This document shows, piece after piece, positions 27,846 through 35,393 of a DNA stretch of 35,620 nt. A model generated the notes under the pieces. It was not told the DNA's origin. It worked only from the letters and a program-made list of their open reading frames with translations, and searched no databases. The position numbers and the translations under genes are program-made. This stretch comes from Elioraea sp051860475 (GTDB lineage: Bacteria > Pseudomonadota > Alphaproteobacteria > Acetobacterales > Acetobacteraceae): assembly GCF_051860475.1 (NCBI RefSeq), contig NZ_JBHYDW010000028.1:1-35620 (forward strand), written 5' to 3'. Within the stretch, counting starts at the first letter, position 1. Each line of letters begins with the position of its first letter.

Positions 27846-28760
27846 TCAAGCCTTCGGCCCGCGCAAGCTCTCGACGATCCTGTGCCGCAGCCACCGCTCC
27901 GCCGGATCGCCGTCCGTCGCGCCGCGCCACGCCATCAGCACCGCGTTCGCCGGTGCCGGAAACGGCGTCGGATCGATCCGCAGGCCGCCATGCGCGGCGA
28001 GCGTCTCCGCCACCAGGTCCGGCACCGTCGCGAGCATGTCCGTGCCCGCCAGCACCAACGGCAGCAGCGCGAAGTCGGTCAAGCCCAGCACCACCTGCCG
28101 CGACCGGCCCATGCGCGCGAGTTCCTCGTCCACCACGCCCGACAGGTCGCCGCGATAGGTGACCAGCGCATGCGGCCGCGCACAGTACTCGTCCAGACCG
28201 ATCGCCTCCGTTCCGGCATCGGCGCGCAGCACGACGAAGTGCCCCTCCACCAGCCGACGGCGCTTCGCGTTCGCGGGCAGGTCGTCCTCGACATACCCGA
28301 CCACCATCGACACATCGCCGGACGCCAGCAGGTCCGGCGCGGAGCGATAGTCGGCATGCCGCACGGTCAGCGTGCAGCCAGGGGCCTCGCGCCGGAGCAC
28401 GCAGGTCAGCACCGGTAGCAGCGGGATGGCGGCATCGTCCGAGCAGCCGATCCGGAAATGGCGCGTGTCGGTCGCCGGATCGAACGGGATCGACGGCGCG
28501 AGCGCCGCCTGCACGGCGGCGAGCGCCGGGCCGACACGCTCCATGATCTCAAGCGCGCGCGCGGTCGGCTCGAAGGCGCGGCCGGTGCGGATGAACAGCG
28601 GATCGCGGAACACCTCGCGCAGGCGGTTGAGCGCCCCAGAGGTGGCGGGCTGGCTGAGATTGAGCCGCTGCCCTGCCCTGGTGACGCTCCGCTCCTCCAT
28701 CAGCGTGGCAAAGACGGTCAGCAGGTTGAGGTCGATCCGGTTGAGGTTCAGCTCGGGCAT
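27846..28760 (-). CDS. LysR family transcriptional regulator (NodD/LeuO-like group)
   Basis: The 304-aa protein starts MPELNLNRIDLNLLTVFATLMEE. The winged helix-turn-helix covers about residues 8-67 (RSVTRAGQRLNLSQPATSGALNRLREVFRDPLFIRTGRAF), the style of the NodD/LeuO/SyrM group with the DPLFIR motif. The rest is the substrate-binding-protein-like effector domain (FRIGCSDDAAIPLLPVL, SMVVGYVEDDLPANAKRRRL, GLTDFALLPLVLAGTDMLATVP). The ATG at 28760 is the natural start; the open frame runs further upstream into the receptor gene. It lies 83 bases after the Bug-receptor gene on the same strand, so it may be co-transcribed with it and control it or another target. Confidence 0.9.
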   Translation of the reverse strand: MPELNLNRIDLNLLTVFATLMEERSVTRAGQRLNLSQPATSGALNRLREVFRDPLFIRTGRAFEPTARALEIMERVGPALAAVQAALAPSIPFDPATDTRHFRIGCSDDAAIPLLPVLTCVLRREAPGCTLTVRHADYRSAPDLLASGDVSMVVGYVEDDLPANAKRRRLVEGHFVVLRADAGTEAIGLDEYCARPHALVTYRGDLSGVVDEELARMGRSRQVVLGLTDFALLPLVLAGTDMLATVPDLVAETLAAHGGLRIDPTPFPAPANAVLMAWRGATDGDPAERWLRHRIVESLRGPKA

Positions 28761-28843
28761 GACCGCATCCTGCCCGGACCCGCCCGGCAAAGGAACGGTA
28801 CCGCCCGCGATGCCCCGAAGCAGCCTCCACCCCGGTGGATCGG

Positions 28844-29812
28844 CTACTCCAGCTTGAGACCGGCGGAGCGCACCAGCGCACCCCAGCGCGCGGCCTCCTC
28901 GGCAACGAAGCGCTGCGCCGCCTCGCCGCGCTCGGCCGCGGGCTCGAGCCCGGCCGCGGTCAGGCGCTGGCGCAGAGCCGCGTCGGCCAGCGCGGCATCG
29001 GTCGCGGCCGTGAGCCGTGCCAGGATCGCCGCCCCGGTGCCGGCAGGCGCACAGAGCACGAACCACTGCTGCAGCACGACCTCGGGGATGCCGGCCTCGG
29101 TCATGGTGGGAAGATCAGGCGCCAGCGCCGAGCGGTGCGGCGTGGTCACGGCGAGCGCACGCAGCCGCCCCTCACGGACATGCGGGAGCGTCTCGACCGG
29201 GCCGGCGAACATGAACTGGAGCCGTCCGGCCACAAGGTCGGCGACTGCGGGCGCGCCGCCGCGATAGGGCACGTGCTGCACCGAGACCGCTGTGGCGCGC
29301 GCGAACAGCAGACCCGTGAGATGCGCCGGCGAGCCGATGCCGGCCGAGCCGTAGGCAAGGCTGTCCGGCCGTTCGCGCGCGAGGGAGGCGAGCATGCGCG
29401 CATCCTGGGCGGGGACGGTCGGGTGCACGACCAGGATGTTCGGCGCGGTCGCGAGGGTGGCGACGCAGGCGAAATCGCGGACCGGGTCGTAGCCGGCGTT
29501 CGGATAAAGCGCCGGCCCGATCGCGTGAGTGGCGATGAATCCGACCACCAGCGTGTAGCCGTCAGGGGCTGCGCGCGCGACGCTCGCCGTGCCGATCGTG
29601 CCGCCGGCGCCCGGGCGGTTCTCGACCACGAAGGGCTGACCGAGCCGGTCCTGCAACGAGGCCGCAACCGACCGGCCGAGCAGGTCCGTACCGCCGCCCG
29701 GCGCGAACGGCACGATCAGCCGCACAGGCCGCTCCGGCCAGGCGGCGGCGGGCGCCCCCGGCAGGGCCATGACCGCCAGCGCGAGCATGGCGACGCGGAA
29801 CACTGCGTTCAT
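28844..29812 (-). CDS. Bug-family (TctC-like) tripartite tricarboxylate transporter receptor
   Basis: The 322-aa periplasmic binding protein starts with a signal peptide (MNAVFRVAMLALAVMALPGA, cut after AAA). It carries the family pattern WPERPVRLIVPFAPGGGTDLLGR, FVVENRPGAGGTIG, ARAAPDGYTLVVG, YGSAGIGSPAHLTG and VQHVPYRGGAPAVADLVAGR. Bug proteins bind carboxylates such as citrate, nicotinate or terephthalate. Many are orphans without TctA/TctB membrane partners, and none are seen here. It is divergent from one LysR gene and followed by another, the usual setting of a regulated catabolic receptor. The ligand cannot be predicted. Confidence 0.93.
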   Translation of the reverse strand: MNAVFRVAMLALAVMALPGAPAAAWPERPVRLIVPFAPGGGTDLLGRSVAASLQDRLGQPFVVENRPGAGGTIGTASVARAAPDGYTLVVGFIATHAIGPALYPNAGYDPVRDFACVATLATAPNILVVHPTVPAQDARMLASLARERPDSLAYGSAGIGSPAHLTGLLFARATAVSVQHVPYRGGAPAVADLVAGRLQFMFAGPVETLPHVREGRLRALAVTTPHRSALAPDLPTMTEAGIPEVVLQQWFVLCAPAGTGAAILARLTAATDAALADAALRQRLTAAGLEPAAERGEAAQRFVAEEAARWGALVRSAGLKLE

Positions 29813-29919
29813 TGCGATCCTCCCTCTGCTGATGCGGCCGGCCTGTCGGCGGCCGCGACTGCTTCGGAAGGCTGGCGCGTCGCAGTCGATAGGGGAAATA
29901 CTGATTGGGGTTGGCCACC

Positions 29920-29934
29920 ATCCGAGAATCGGAT
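29920..29934. promoter_or_regulatory. Probable LysR binding box
   Basis: ATCCGA-GAA-TCGGAT is a perfect 15-bp inverted repeat containing a T-N11-A box (T29921, A29933). It ends five bases before the ATG of the divergent LysR gene and lies 108 bases from the Bug gene start. An AATACT hexamer at 29897-29902 may be the -10 of the LysR gene, which would put the box downstream of the start site, suited to autorepression. Confidence 0.5.
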
Positions 29935-29939
29935 TGTCG

Positions 29940-30869
29940 ATGGATCTTCGGCAGCTGCAGGCGTTCCTCGCCATCGTCGAGGCCGGCGGCTTCTCCGCCG
30001 CGGCCCGGCGGCTGAACGTCAGCCAGCCGCCCCTGTCGATGCGGATCGGCGCGCTGGAGCGGGACGTCGGCGTGAGCCTGCTCCACCGGAGTCGCCCCCG
30101 TGTCACGCCGACTGCCGCGGGCGAGATTCTGCTCGCGCATGCGCGCCGTATCCTGGCCGCGACCGACCTCGCGCTGGCCGAGACCCGGCGGGCCGCCCGT
30201 GGCGAGGCAGGCCGGGTGCGGCTCGGCTTCACCAGCTCGGCCGCGCATGCACTGCTGCCGCGGATCATGGCCGCCGCGGCGCGATCGCTGCCCGGCGTGG
30301 CGCTCGACCTCCGGGAGATGCCGATCGCCGAGCAGCTCACGGCGCTGCGCCGCGGCGAAGTCGACCTGGCGGTGGTCCGGCCGCCGATCGCGGGCGGCGG
30401 CCTGCACACGCTCGCGCTTGGCATCGATCCGTTCGTGCTGGCGCTGCCGGCAGGACACCGCCTCGCGCGCCGGCGCAGCGTTCCGCTCGCCGACACGGCA
30501 GGGGAGCCTGTGGTGATGTATCCCTCCGGCTGGGCGGGCGGCTTCCGTGACCTGATCTTCAGCGCCTGTCGCGATGCCGGTTTCGTGCCGCGCGTGGTGC
30601 ATGAAGTGGTCCAGGTCCACACGGTCCTTGCTCTGGTCGGGGCCGGGATCGGCGTCGGCTTCGTCCCACGATCGATCTCGGTCCTGGGCGCGCCGGGCGT
30701 CGTCTTCATGGCGCTGCGTCCGGCGCCCGCGACCCGCTTCGTCTTGGCGTTCGACACGGCGGTGGAGTCGCCCGCGCGTGACCGCCTTGCCGAACTGATC
30801 GTCGTCGTTGACGGAGCCGACGCTTCGGCCGCAAGTCCGGGCGCGCGTGCCGCCCCGGCCGGGGGCTAG
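29940..30869 (+). CDS. LysR family transcriptional regulator, divergent from the Bug receptor
   Basis: The 309-aa protein has the typical N-terminal helix-turn-helix (MDLRQLQAFLAIVEAGGFSA, then RRLNVSQPPLSMRIGALERDVGVSLLHRSRPRVTPT). Its effector domain contains VRLGFTSSAAHALLPRIM, LRRGEVDLAVVRPP and HTVLALVGAGIGVGFVPRS, as in BenM/CatM-like activators. The ATG at 29940 starts the family sequence exactly. It faces away from the Bug-receptor gene across 127 bases with a probable LysR box, so it is the better candidate of the two regulators to control the receptor. The last 20 residues are Ala/Gly-rich and unconserved. An aromatic or other carboxylate effector is usual for the group but is not shown. 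Confidence 0.92.
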   Translation: MDLRQLQAFLAIVEAGGFSAAARRLNVSQPPLSMRIGALERDVGVSLLHRSRPRVTPTAAGEILLAHARRILAATDLALAETRRAARGEAGRVRLGFTSSAAHALLPRIMAAAARSLPGVALDLREMPIAEQLTALRRGEVDLAVVRPPIAGGGLHTLALGIDPFVLALPAGHRLARRRSVPLADTAGEPVVMYPSGWAGGFRDLIFSACRDAGFVPRVVHEVVQVHTVLALVGAGIGVGFVPRSISVLGAPGVVFMALRPAPATRFVLAFDTAVESPARDRLAELIVVVDGADASAASPGARAAPAGG

Positions 30870-30901
30870 TCAGGGGCAGCCCCGGAGAGGAGGATCGCGC
30901 C

Positions 30902-31972
30902 ATGCCCCGCGCCGCGCTCAAGCGCACCGGAACCGCACTCGACGATGCCGACTGGCGCGCGGTCACCGCGCGGGACCCGTCCGCGCGCGGGCGGTTCGTG
31001 ATCGGCGTCGTCACCACCGGCATCTACTGCGCGCCAGGTTGTCCTGCGCGGCTGCCCTCACGCGGCAACATCCGCCGGTTCGCGGACTGGCGCGCGGCCG
31101 AGGCGGCGGGGTTCCGCGCCTGCCTGCGCTGCCTCCCGAAGGCCGACGCGGCCGAGCTCACCGCCGTGGCAGTGGTGCGCGATGCCGTCGCAGCGATCGA
31201 GGCGGCCGAGACCAGGCCGACGCTCGAGGCGCTGGCGCAGCGTGCGGGCTACTCGCCGTTCCACTTCCTCCGCCTGTTCAAGGCGCAGACCGGGTTGACC
31301 CCGCGCGGCTACGCGGAGGCGGTGAGCGCGCGGAGACTCGCCGAGGCGGTGGCGGAAGGGGCAGGCGTGGCGGAGGCGGCGTTCGCGGCCGGCTATGGCA
31401 GCCTGCGCGGCGCCTATGCGGCGGCGGGCGGGATCACGCCCGGCCGCGCGCGGCGCGGCGGTACGGGCGAAACCATCACCGCCGCCTTCGCCGAGAGCCC
31501 GTTCGGCCCGCTGCTGGTCGGCGCGACCGGGCGCGGGGTGTGCTTCCTCGGCTTCGCCGAGCCGCGCGAGGCGCTGATGGCCGCTCTGCGCCGGCGTTAC
31601 TCCAACGCGACGATCGTCGCGGACGACGCCGCGCTCGCCGATCACCTCGCCGCGGTGCTCGCCTTCATCGAGCGCCCGCGCGCGGGGCTGGCGCTGCCGC
31701 TCGATCTCCAGGGCACGGCGTTCCAGAAGCGTGTGTGGGACGCGCTGCGCCGGATCCCGCCGGGCGAGACGCGCAGCTACAGCGACGTCGCGGCCGCGCT
31801 CGGGCGGCCGGATGCGGTGCGGGCGGTGGCGACGGCGTGCGCGCGCAACCCGGTGTCGCTGGCGGTGCCGTGCCACCGTGTGGTCGGCAAGGATGGCGGG
31901 TTGCACGGCTACCGCTGGGGGCTGCCGCGCAAGCAGGCGCTGCTCGAGGCCGAGGCCAGCGGGGCCGATTGA
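30902..31972 (+). CDS. ada: Bifunctional DNA repair protein/transcriptional activator Ada
   Basis: Ada repairs methyl-phosphotriesters and O6-methylguanine and, once methylated, activates the adaptive response. The 356-aa protein has all parts in order. The N-terminal zinc domain has Cys43 (methyl acceptor, TTGIYCAPGCPAR), Cys47, Cys74 and Cys77 (ACLRCLP). An AraC-type helix-turn-helix follows, with LEALAQRAGYSPFHFLRLFKAQTGLTPRGY. The C-terminal alkyltransferase holds GTAFQKRVWDALRRIPPGETRSYSDVA and the active-site Cys324 in PCHRVVG. The ATG is preceded by GAGAGGAGGA. The stop codon overlaps a TTG start of an EamA transporter. No alkB or alkA is in view. Confidence 0.97.
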   Translation: MPRAALKRTGTALDDADWRAVTARDPSARGRFVIGVVTTGIYCAPGCPARLPSRGNIRRFADWRAAEAAGFRACLRCLPKADAAELTAVAVVRDAVAAIEAAETRPTLEALAQRAGYSPFHFLRLFKAQTGLTPRGYAEAVSARRLAEAVAEGAGVAEAAFAAGYGSLRGAYAAAGGITPGRARRGGTGETITAAFAESPFGPLLVGATGRGVCFLGFAEPREALMAALRRRYSNATIVADDAALADHLAAVLAFIERPRAGLALPLDLQGTAFQKRVWDALRRIPPGETRSYSDVAAALGRPDAVRAVATACARNPVSLAVPCHRVVGKDGGLHGYRWGLPRKQALLEAEASGAD

Positions 31973-32835
31973 ACGTCGGGCTGTTCCTTGCGACCGCGGT
32001 GATGTGGGCAGCCGGATGGGTGGCCACGCGCCTGCAGGTGGATGTCGCCCCGGCTGCACCGGCGGTGGCGTGGCGGGTGATCGCGGCGGCGGTGATCCTC
32101 CAGACGGTGCTGCGCGCGACCGGGCGGCATCCGGGAACGCGCGCGCGTGACCTGCCGTTCGTCGCCTTGCAGGGGCTGGCGATGTTCTCCCTCAACAACC
32201 TGGTGCTGTACGAGGCGGTGCGGCACATCGCCTCGGGGCTGGTGGCGCTGGTGATGGCGTCCGTCATCCCGCTGAACGCGGTGGGGCTGAGGCTGTTCTA
32301 CGGTGTGGCGTTCCGGCGCGGGGTGCTGGTGGGCGCGCCGATCGCCGCGGGCGGGCTGGCGCTGGTGTTCCTGCCGGAGTGGGAGACGCTGGCGCAGGTG
32401 GGCGCCTGGAAGGGGGTGGTGCTTGGCGCGGTGGGCAGTGTGATCGTCGCGGCGGGCAACATGGTGGCGGTGCGCAACGCGCGCGCGGGGCTGCCGACCT
32501 TTCCGCTGATCGCCGACGGACTGGTATTCGCGATCCCGCTCGCGGTCGCGGCGTGTTTCGTGCAGGGGGTGGGGATGCCGTTCCCGCGCGATGCCGGGTG
32601 GATCGGCGCGTTCCTCTATCAGGCGCTCGGGCTCTCGATCGTCTCGTTCTGGTGCTACTTCACCTTGCAGGCGCGGATCGGCCCGGATCGGTCGGCGTTC
32701 GTGCTGGTGCTGGTGCCGGTGATCGCGCTTGGTGTTTCGTCCGTGGTGGAGGGCTATGTCTGGACGCTGCCGGCGGTGGCGGGTGTCGCGCTGGTGGCGG
32801 CGGGGAATGTGCTGGCGCTGGGATGGAGGCGGTGA
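31969..32835 (+). CDS. EamA/DMT-superfamily transporter 3 (TTG start)
   Basis: The 288-aa protein has about ten hydrophobic helices and the two EamA repeats: LFLATAVMWAAGWVATRLQV, FVALQGLAMFSLNNLVLYEAVRHIASGLVALVMASVIPLNAV, then GLSIVSFWCYFTLQARIGPDRSAFVLVLVPVIALGVSSVVEG. The frame is open upstream through ada, so the start must be chosen. The TTG at 31969, overlapping the ada stop codon (TTGA), gives the expected N-terminus LNVGLFLATAVMW; a GTG or ATG a few codons later would cut the first helix. The next gene starts directly after its stop codon. Substrate unknown. Position behind ada suggests shared transcription but no known repair role. Confidence 0.85.
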   Translation: MNVGLFLATAVMWAAGWVATRLQVDVAPAAPAVAWRVIAAAVILQTVLRATGRHPGTRARDLPFVALQGLAMFSLNNLVLYEAVRHIASGLVALVMASVIPLNAVGLRLFYGVAFRRGVLVGAPIAAGGLALVFLPEWETLAQVGAWKGVVLGAVGSVIVAAGNMVAVRNARAGLPTFPLIADGLVFAIPLAVAACFVQGVGMPFPRDAGWIGAFLYQALGLSIVSFWCYFTLQARIGPDRSAFVLVLVPVIALGVSSVVEGYVWTLPAVAGVALVAAGNVLALGWRR

Positions 32836-33108
32836 ATGTCTGCGCAGGTCTTGGTGACGTTGCCGGGGGCGCTGCTGACGTTGTTTCCGGGTGCGGAGCG
32901 GCGTGTCGCCGTGGTTGCGGCGACGGTCGCGGAGGCGATGGATGCGCTGGATGCGCGCTGGCCGGGGATGCGCGATCGGCTCTGCGACTCGCGTCCTGCG
33001 ATTCGCCGCCACATCAACGTGTTCGTCGATGGTGAGCGCGCCGCGTTGGAGACGCCCCTGCGCGACGGCGTCGATATCGTGATCCTGACGGCGATCAGCG
33101 GCGGTTGA
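32836..33108 (+). CDS. MoaD/ThiS-like ubiquitin-fold sulfur-carrier protein
   Basis: The 90-aa protein has the beta-grasp pattern of MoaD/ThiS proteins: QVLVTLPGALLTLFPGAERRVAV, ATVAEAMDALDARWPGMRDRLCD, RHINVFVDGERAALETPLRDGVDIVIL and the C-terminal di-glycine TAISGG. In this family the terminal GG is adenylated and turned into a thiocarboxylate that donates sulfur for molybdopterin, thiamine or cysteine synthesis. No cognate adenylyltransferase or synthase is present, so the pathway is open. The form resembles CysO-like or stand-alone MoaD proteins. It starts immediately after the transporter stop codon and is closed by a strong terminator, making it the last gene of the ada unit. Confidence 0.88.
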   Translation: MSAQVLVTLPGALLTLFPGAERRVAVVAATVAEAMDALDARWPGMRDRLCDSRPAIRRHINVFVDGERAALETPLRDGVDIVILTAISGG

Positions 33109-33133
33109 GCTGCGGGTTCAAGGGATGGGGGTT

Positions 33134-33163
33134 CGGGGGAAGGGCCTTGCGGCCCTTCCCCCG
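33134..33163 (+). terminator. Strong terminator hairpin after the MoaD-like gene
   Basis: CGGGGGAAGGGCC-TTGC-GGCCCTTCCCCCG is a perfect 13-bp stem with a 4-nt loop, 25 bases after the stop codon. It is followed by CGCTTCT rather than a long U-run. It should end the ada transcript. Confidence 0.8.
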
Positions 33164-33405
33164 CGCTTCTGCTATGCGACGGTCGCGCCGCGCGTATTCA
33201 CGTGGAGCCGCTGCAACGACTTCGACGCAGAACCCGTCAGGCATCTCGGGCGGCTGGCAGGTCTGGAAGGCACGTTTGTTGGTCAGCCGAATGGTGTGTC
33301 GGATGCCGGTCAGGGTTGGCTAAAACGCAGCGTCGGGCCATGGTGCGGCGCAACCACGGAGGCATGGATGGGGATCACGGAGGCGCGCGGCCGCGGAGCC
33401 GGACG
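33164..33405. other. Gene-free interval between terminator and phosphatase gene
   Basis: About 240 bases with no recognised gene or RNA. Open frames exist on both strands, including one continuous with the phosphatase gene, but they show no domain or good start. Base composition is slightly lower in GC around 33270-33330. The promoter of the next unit should be here; I cannot name convincing hexamers. Confidence 0.4.
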
Positions 33406-34005
33406 ATGAGGTCGGCCGCTTTCGAGGGAGCGCTGCCCCCGGTCGCGTTCTGGTTTCTCCGCCACGGCGAGACCGACTGGAACGCCCAGTTCCTCAGCCA
33501 GGGCAACGTGGACATTCCCCTGAACGCGCGCGGCGTCGCCCAAGCCCGCGCGGCGGCGGAACTGCTGAAGGGGCGGGGGATCGTCTCGATCGTGCATTCG
33601 CCGCTGGGCCGGGCGCGCGACACGGCGGCGATCGTCGCCGAGGCGCTGGGCCTGGACATGGAGCCCGAAGACGACCTGCGCGAGGCCGCGTTCGGGGTGA
33701 ACGAGGGCCAGCCCATGGGCGAGTGGTTCGCCGCCTGGGTGGAGGGCGGGTTCACGCCGGAGGGGGGCGAGCCCTTTGCGGTGCTCCGCGCCCGGGCGGT
33801 GGCCGGGATCAACCGGGCACTGGAGCGCCCGCCGGCCGTGCTGGTGGTCGGCCACGGGGCGTTGTGGCGCGCGGTTCGCGGGGCGCTGGGGCTGGAGGTG
33901 AACGTCCGCACCCCCAATGCGACGCCCCTGTATGTCGAGCCTCCCGCGGATGGCGGGCCTGCCTGGCGGCTGACGGCGCTTGCCGAGGCCGCGCCCCCGG
34001 CGTAG
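33406..34005 (+). CDS. Histidine phosphatase family (phosphoglycerate-mutase-like) protein
   Basis: The 199-aa protein carries the branch-1 histidine phosphatase signature FLRHGETDWN with the phosphohistidine His20, Arg19 and Glu22. It also has SPLGRARDTAAIVAEALGL with the second phosphate-binding Arg69, acidic LREAAFGVNEGQ around residues 91-101, and the second catalytic His150 in VVGHGALWRAVRG. Family members act on sugar phosphates, phosphoproteins or cobalamin intermediates; the specific substrate is not evident. I use ATG 33406. The open frame extends 68 codons upstream but the extra part has no homology. It precedes rplY on the same strand, separated by a short stem-loop. Confidence 0.9.
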   Translation: MRSAAFEGALPPVAFWFLRHGETDWNAQFLSQGNVDIPLNARGVAQARAAAELLKGRGIVSIVHSPLGRARDTAAIVAEALGLDMEPEDDLREAAFGVNEGQPMGEWFAAWVEGGFTPEGGEPFAVLRARAVAGINRALERPPAVLVVGHGALWRAVRGALGLEVNVRTPNATPLYVEPPADGGPAWRLTALAEAAPPA

Positions 34006-34014
34006 ATAGCCCTC

Positions 34015-34040
34015 GCGCGGGCACCCCTGGAGGCCCGCGC
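34015..34040 (+). terminator. Stem-loop between phosphatase gene and rplY
   Basis: GCGCGGGC and GCCCGCGC form an 8-bp perfect stem around a 10-nt loop, followed by TTGTCATT. It lies 10 bases after the phosphatase stop codon and 27 bases before the rplY start codon. It may be a terminator or a leader structure of rplY. Confidence 0.5.
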
Positions 34041-34067
34041 TTGTCATTGCACCGACAGGAGCGAGCG

Positions 34068-34706
34068 ATGGTCGAGGTCGTCACGATCGAGGCCGAGGCG
34101 CGCGGGCGGGCCGGCAAGGGGGCGGCACGCGCGACCCGGCGAGAGGGCAAGGTGCCCGGCGTCATCTACGGCGCGAAGCGGGATCCCAGGCTGATTGCCA
34201 TGGATCCGCGCGTCATCATGCGGGAGCTGCATCGGCACGGCTGGCGCTCGCGCTTCTACGACGTGACGGTGGGCGAGGCGACCGAGCGGGCGCTCTTGCG
34301 CGAGGTGCAGTTCCACCCCGTGACCGACCGCCCGGAGCATGTCGACTTCCAGCGGCTCGCCCCGGGTCAGCAGATCCGCGTGGCGGTGGAGGTCGCGTTC
34401 CTGAACGAGGGGCTCTCGCCTGGGCTGAAGCAGGGCGGTGTGCTGAACGTCATCCGTCACGAGATCGAGGTGTATTGCTCGGTCGACGACGTGCCGGAGC
34501 GGTTCGAGGTCGATCTGGCCGGGCTGACGATCGGCACCTCGATCCACTGGAGCGCGCTGAAGGCGCCGGCCGGTGTGAAGCCGGTGATCGCGGATCGCGA
34601 CTTCACGATCGCCTCGATCGCGCCGCCGACGAAGATGAGCGAGGCACCGATCGCGGCCGAGGCCGCCGCCCCCGCTGCTGCGGCGCCCGCGCCCCAGAAG
34701 AAATAG
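34068..34706 (+). CDS. rplY: 50S ribosomal protein L25/general stress protein Ctc
   Basis: L25 binds 5S rRNA. This 212-aa protein is the long CTC/TL5 form. The N-terminal 5S-binding domain is seen in EARGRAGKGAARATRREGKVPGVIYG (the R-x-G-K-A/G-ARxxRxxGxVPxVxYG pattern) and FQRLAPGQQIRVAVEVAF. The C-terminal beta domain contains GLSPGLKQGGVLNVIRHEIEVYC, the hallmark of the long form, and ends in an Ala/Pro-rich tail (EAAAPAAAAPAPQKK). The ATG is preceded by ACAGGAGCGAG. It is followed after 36 bases by pth, the conserved rplY-pth order. Confidence 0.97.
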   Translation: MVEVVTIEAEARGRAGKGAARATRREGKVPGVIYGAKRDPRLIAMDPRVIMRELHRHGWRSRFYDVTVGEATERALLREVQFHPVTDRPEHVDFQRLAPGQQIRVAVEVAFLNEGLSPGLKQGGVLNVIRHEIEVYCSVDDVPERFEVDLAGLTIGTSIHWSALKAPAGVKPVIADRDFTIASIAPPTKMSEAPIAAEAAAPAAAAPAPQKK

Positions 34707-34711
34707 CGCTA

Positions 34712-34751
34712 CGCGTGCATGCGCGGTTGGTGGGGCGACCGAATGCACGCG
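34712..34751 (+). promoter_or_regulatory. Stem-loop over the pth start codon
   Basis: CGCGTGCAT (34712-34720) pairs perfectly with ATGCACGCG (34743-34751), and an inner CGGT/ACCG pair (34724-34727 with 34738-34741) closes a loop containing TGGGGCG. If pth starts at ATG 34743, its start codon and G-rich ribosome-binding region are both inside this structure. A translational control role is an inference. Confidence 0.4.
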
Positions 34752-35393
34752 CGTCCACCCTCGCCGCTGCTGCTCTGGGTCGGGCTCGGCAATCCCGGCC
34801 CGGAGTACGCGCGCAACCGTCACAACATCGGCTTCATGGCGTTGGACGCGATCGCGTCGCGGCATGCATTCGCGCCGTGGCGCCATCGGTTCCGCGGCAT
34901 GGTCGCCGACGGGACGATCGCCGGGCGGAAGGTTCTGGCGCTCAAGCCGCAGACCTACATGAACCTGTCCGGCGAGAGCGTGCAGGCGGCGATGGCGTTC
35001 TTCCGGGTACCGCTCGATGCCGTGACGGTGTTCCACGACGAGCTCGATCTCGCGGCCGGCAGGGTGCGGGTGAAGAAGGGCGGCGGGAACGCGGGTCACA
35101 ACGGGCTCCGGAGCATCACCCAGCACTGTGGTGGCCCTGATTTCTGGCGCGTGCGGCTGGGGATCGGGCATCCGGGCGACAAGGAGCGGGTCACCGGCCA
35201 TGTGCTGGGCGACTTCGCCAAGTCCGACCGGGAGTGGGTCGAGACGCTGCTGGACCGTGTGGCGGAGGCGGCGCCGTTCCTGGCCGACGGACGAGACGAC
35301 AAGTTCATGAGCCAGGTGGCCGTCGGGAACGGGTCGGCTCCCCCCGGGCCTGCTAGATCCCCTCCCCAAGGGCCCGGCGGCGCAGTTCCTTGA
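34743..35393 (+). CDS. pth: Peptidyl-tRNA hydrolase
   Basis: Pth frees tRNA from peptidyl-tRNAs that drop off the ribosome and is essential in most bacteria. From ATG 34743 the product is 216 aa; an ATG at 34719 would add eight residues (MRGWWGDR) and is less likely. The core motifs are present: LLWVGLGNPGPEYARNRHNIGFM with Asn17 and catalytic His27, KPQTYMNLSGESV with Asn74, and FHDELDL with Asp99. GGGNAGHNGLRSI carries Asn120, and FWRVRLGIGHPG follows. The last 20 residues are Pro/Gly-rich and unconserved, and the 3' end overlaps the convergent TPR gene by 41 bases. It follows rplY on the same strand. Confidence 0.97.
   Translation: MHARPPSPLLLWVGLGNPGPEYARNRHNIGFMALDAIASRHAFAPWRHRFRGMVADGTIAGRKVLALKPQTYMNLSGESVQAAMAFFRVPLDAVTVFHDELDLAAGRVRVKKGGGNAGHNGLRSITQHCGGPDFWRVRLGIGHPGDKERVTGHVLGDFAKSDREWVETLLDRVAEAAPFLADGRDDKFMSQVAVGNGSAPPGPARSPPQGPGGAVP

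Noticed and set aside
33125..33405. Open frames on both strands before the phosphatase gene, and a possible riboswitch there
   Set aside because: No domain, no good start, and none of the conserved cores of cobalamin, TPP, SAM or glycine riboswitches could be matched.
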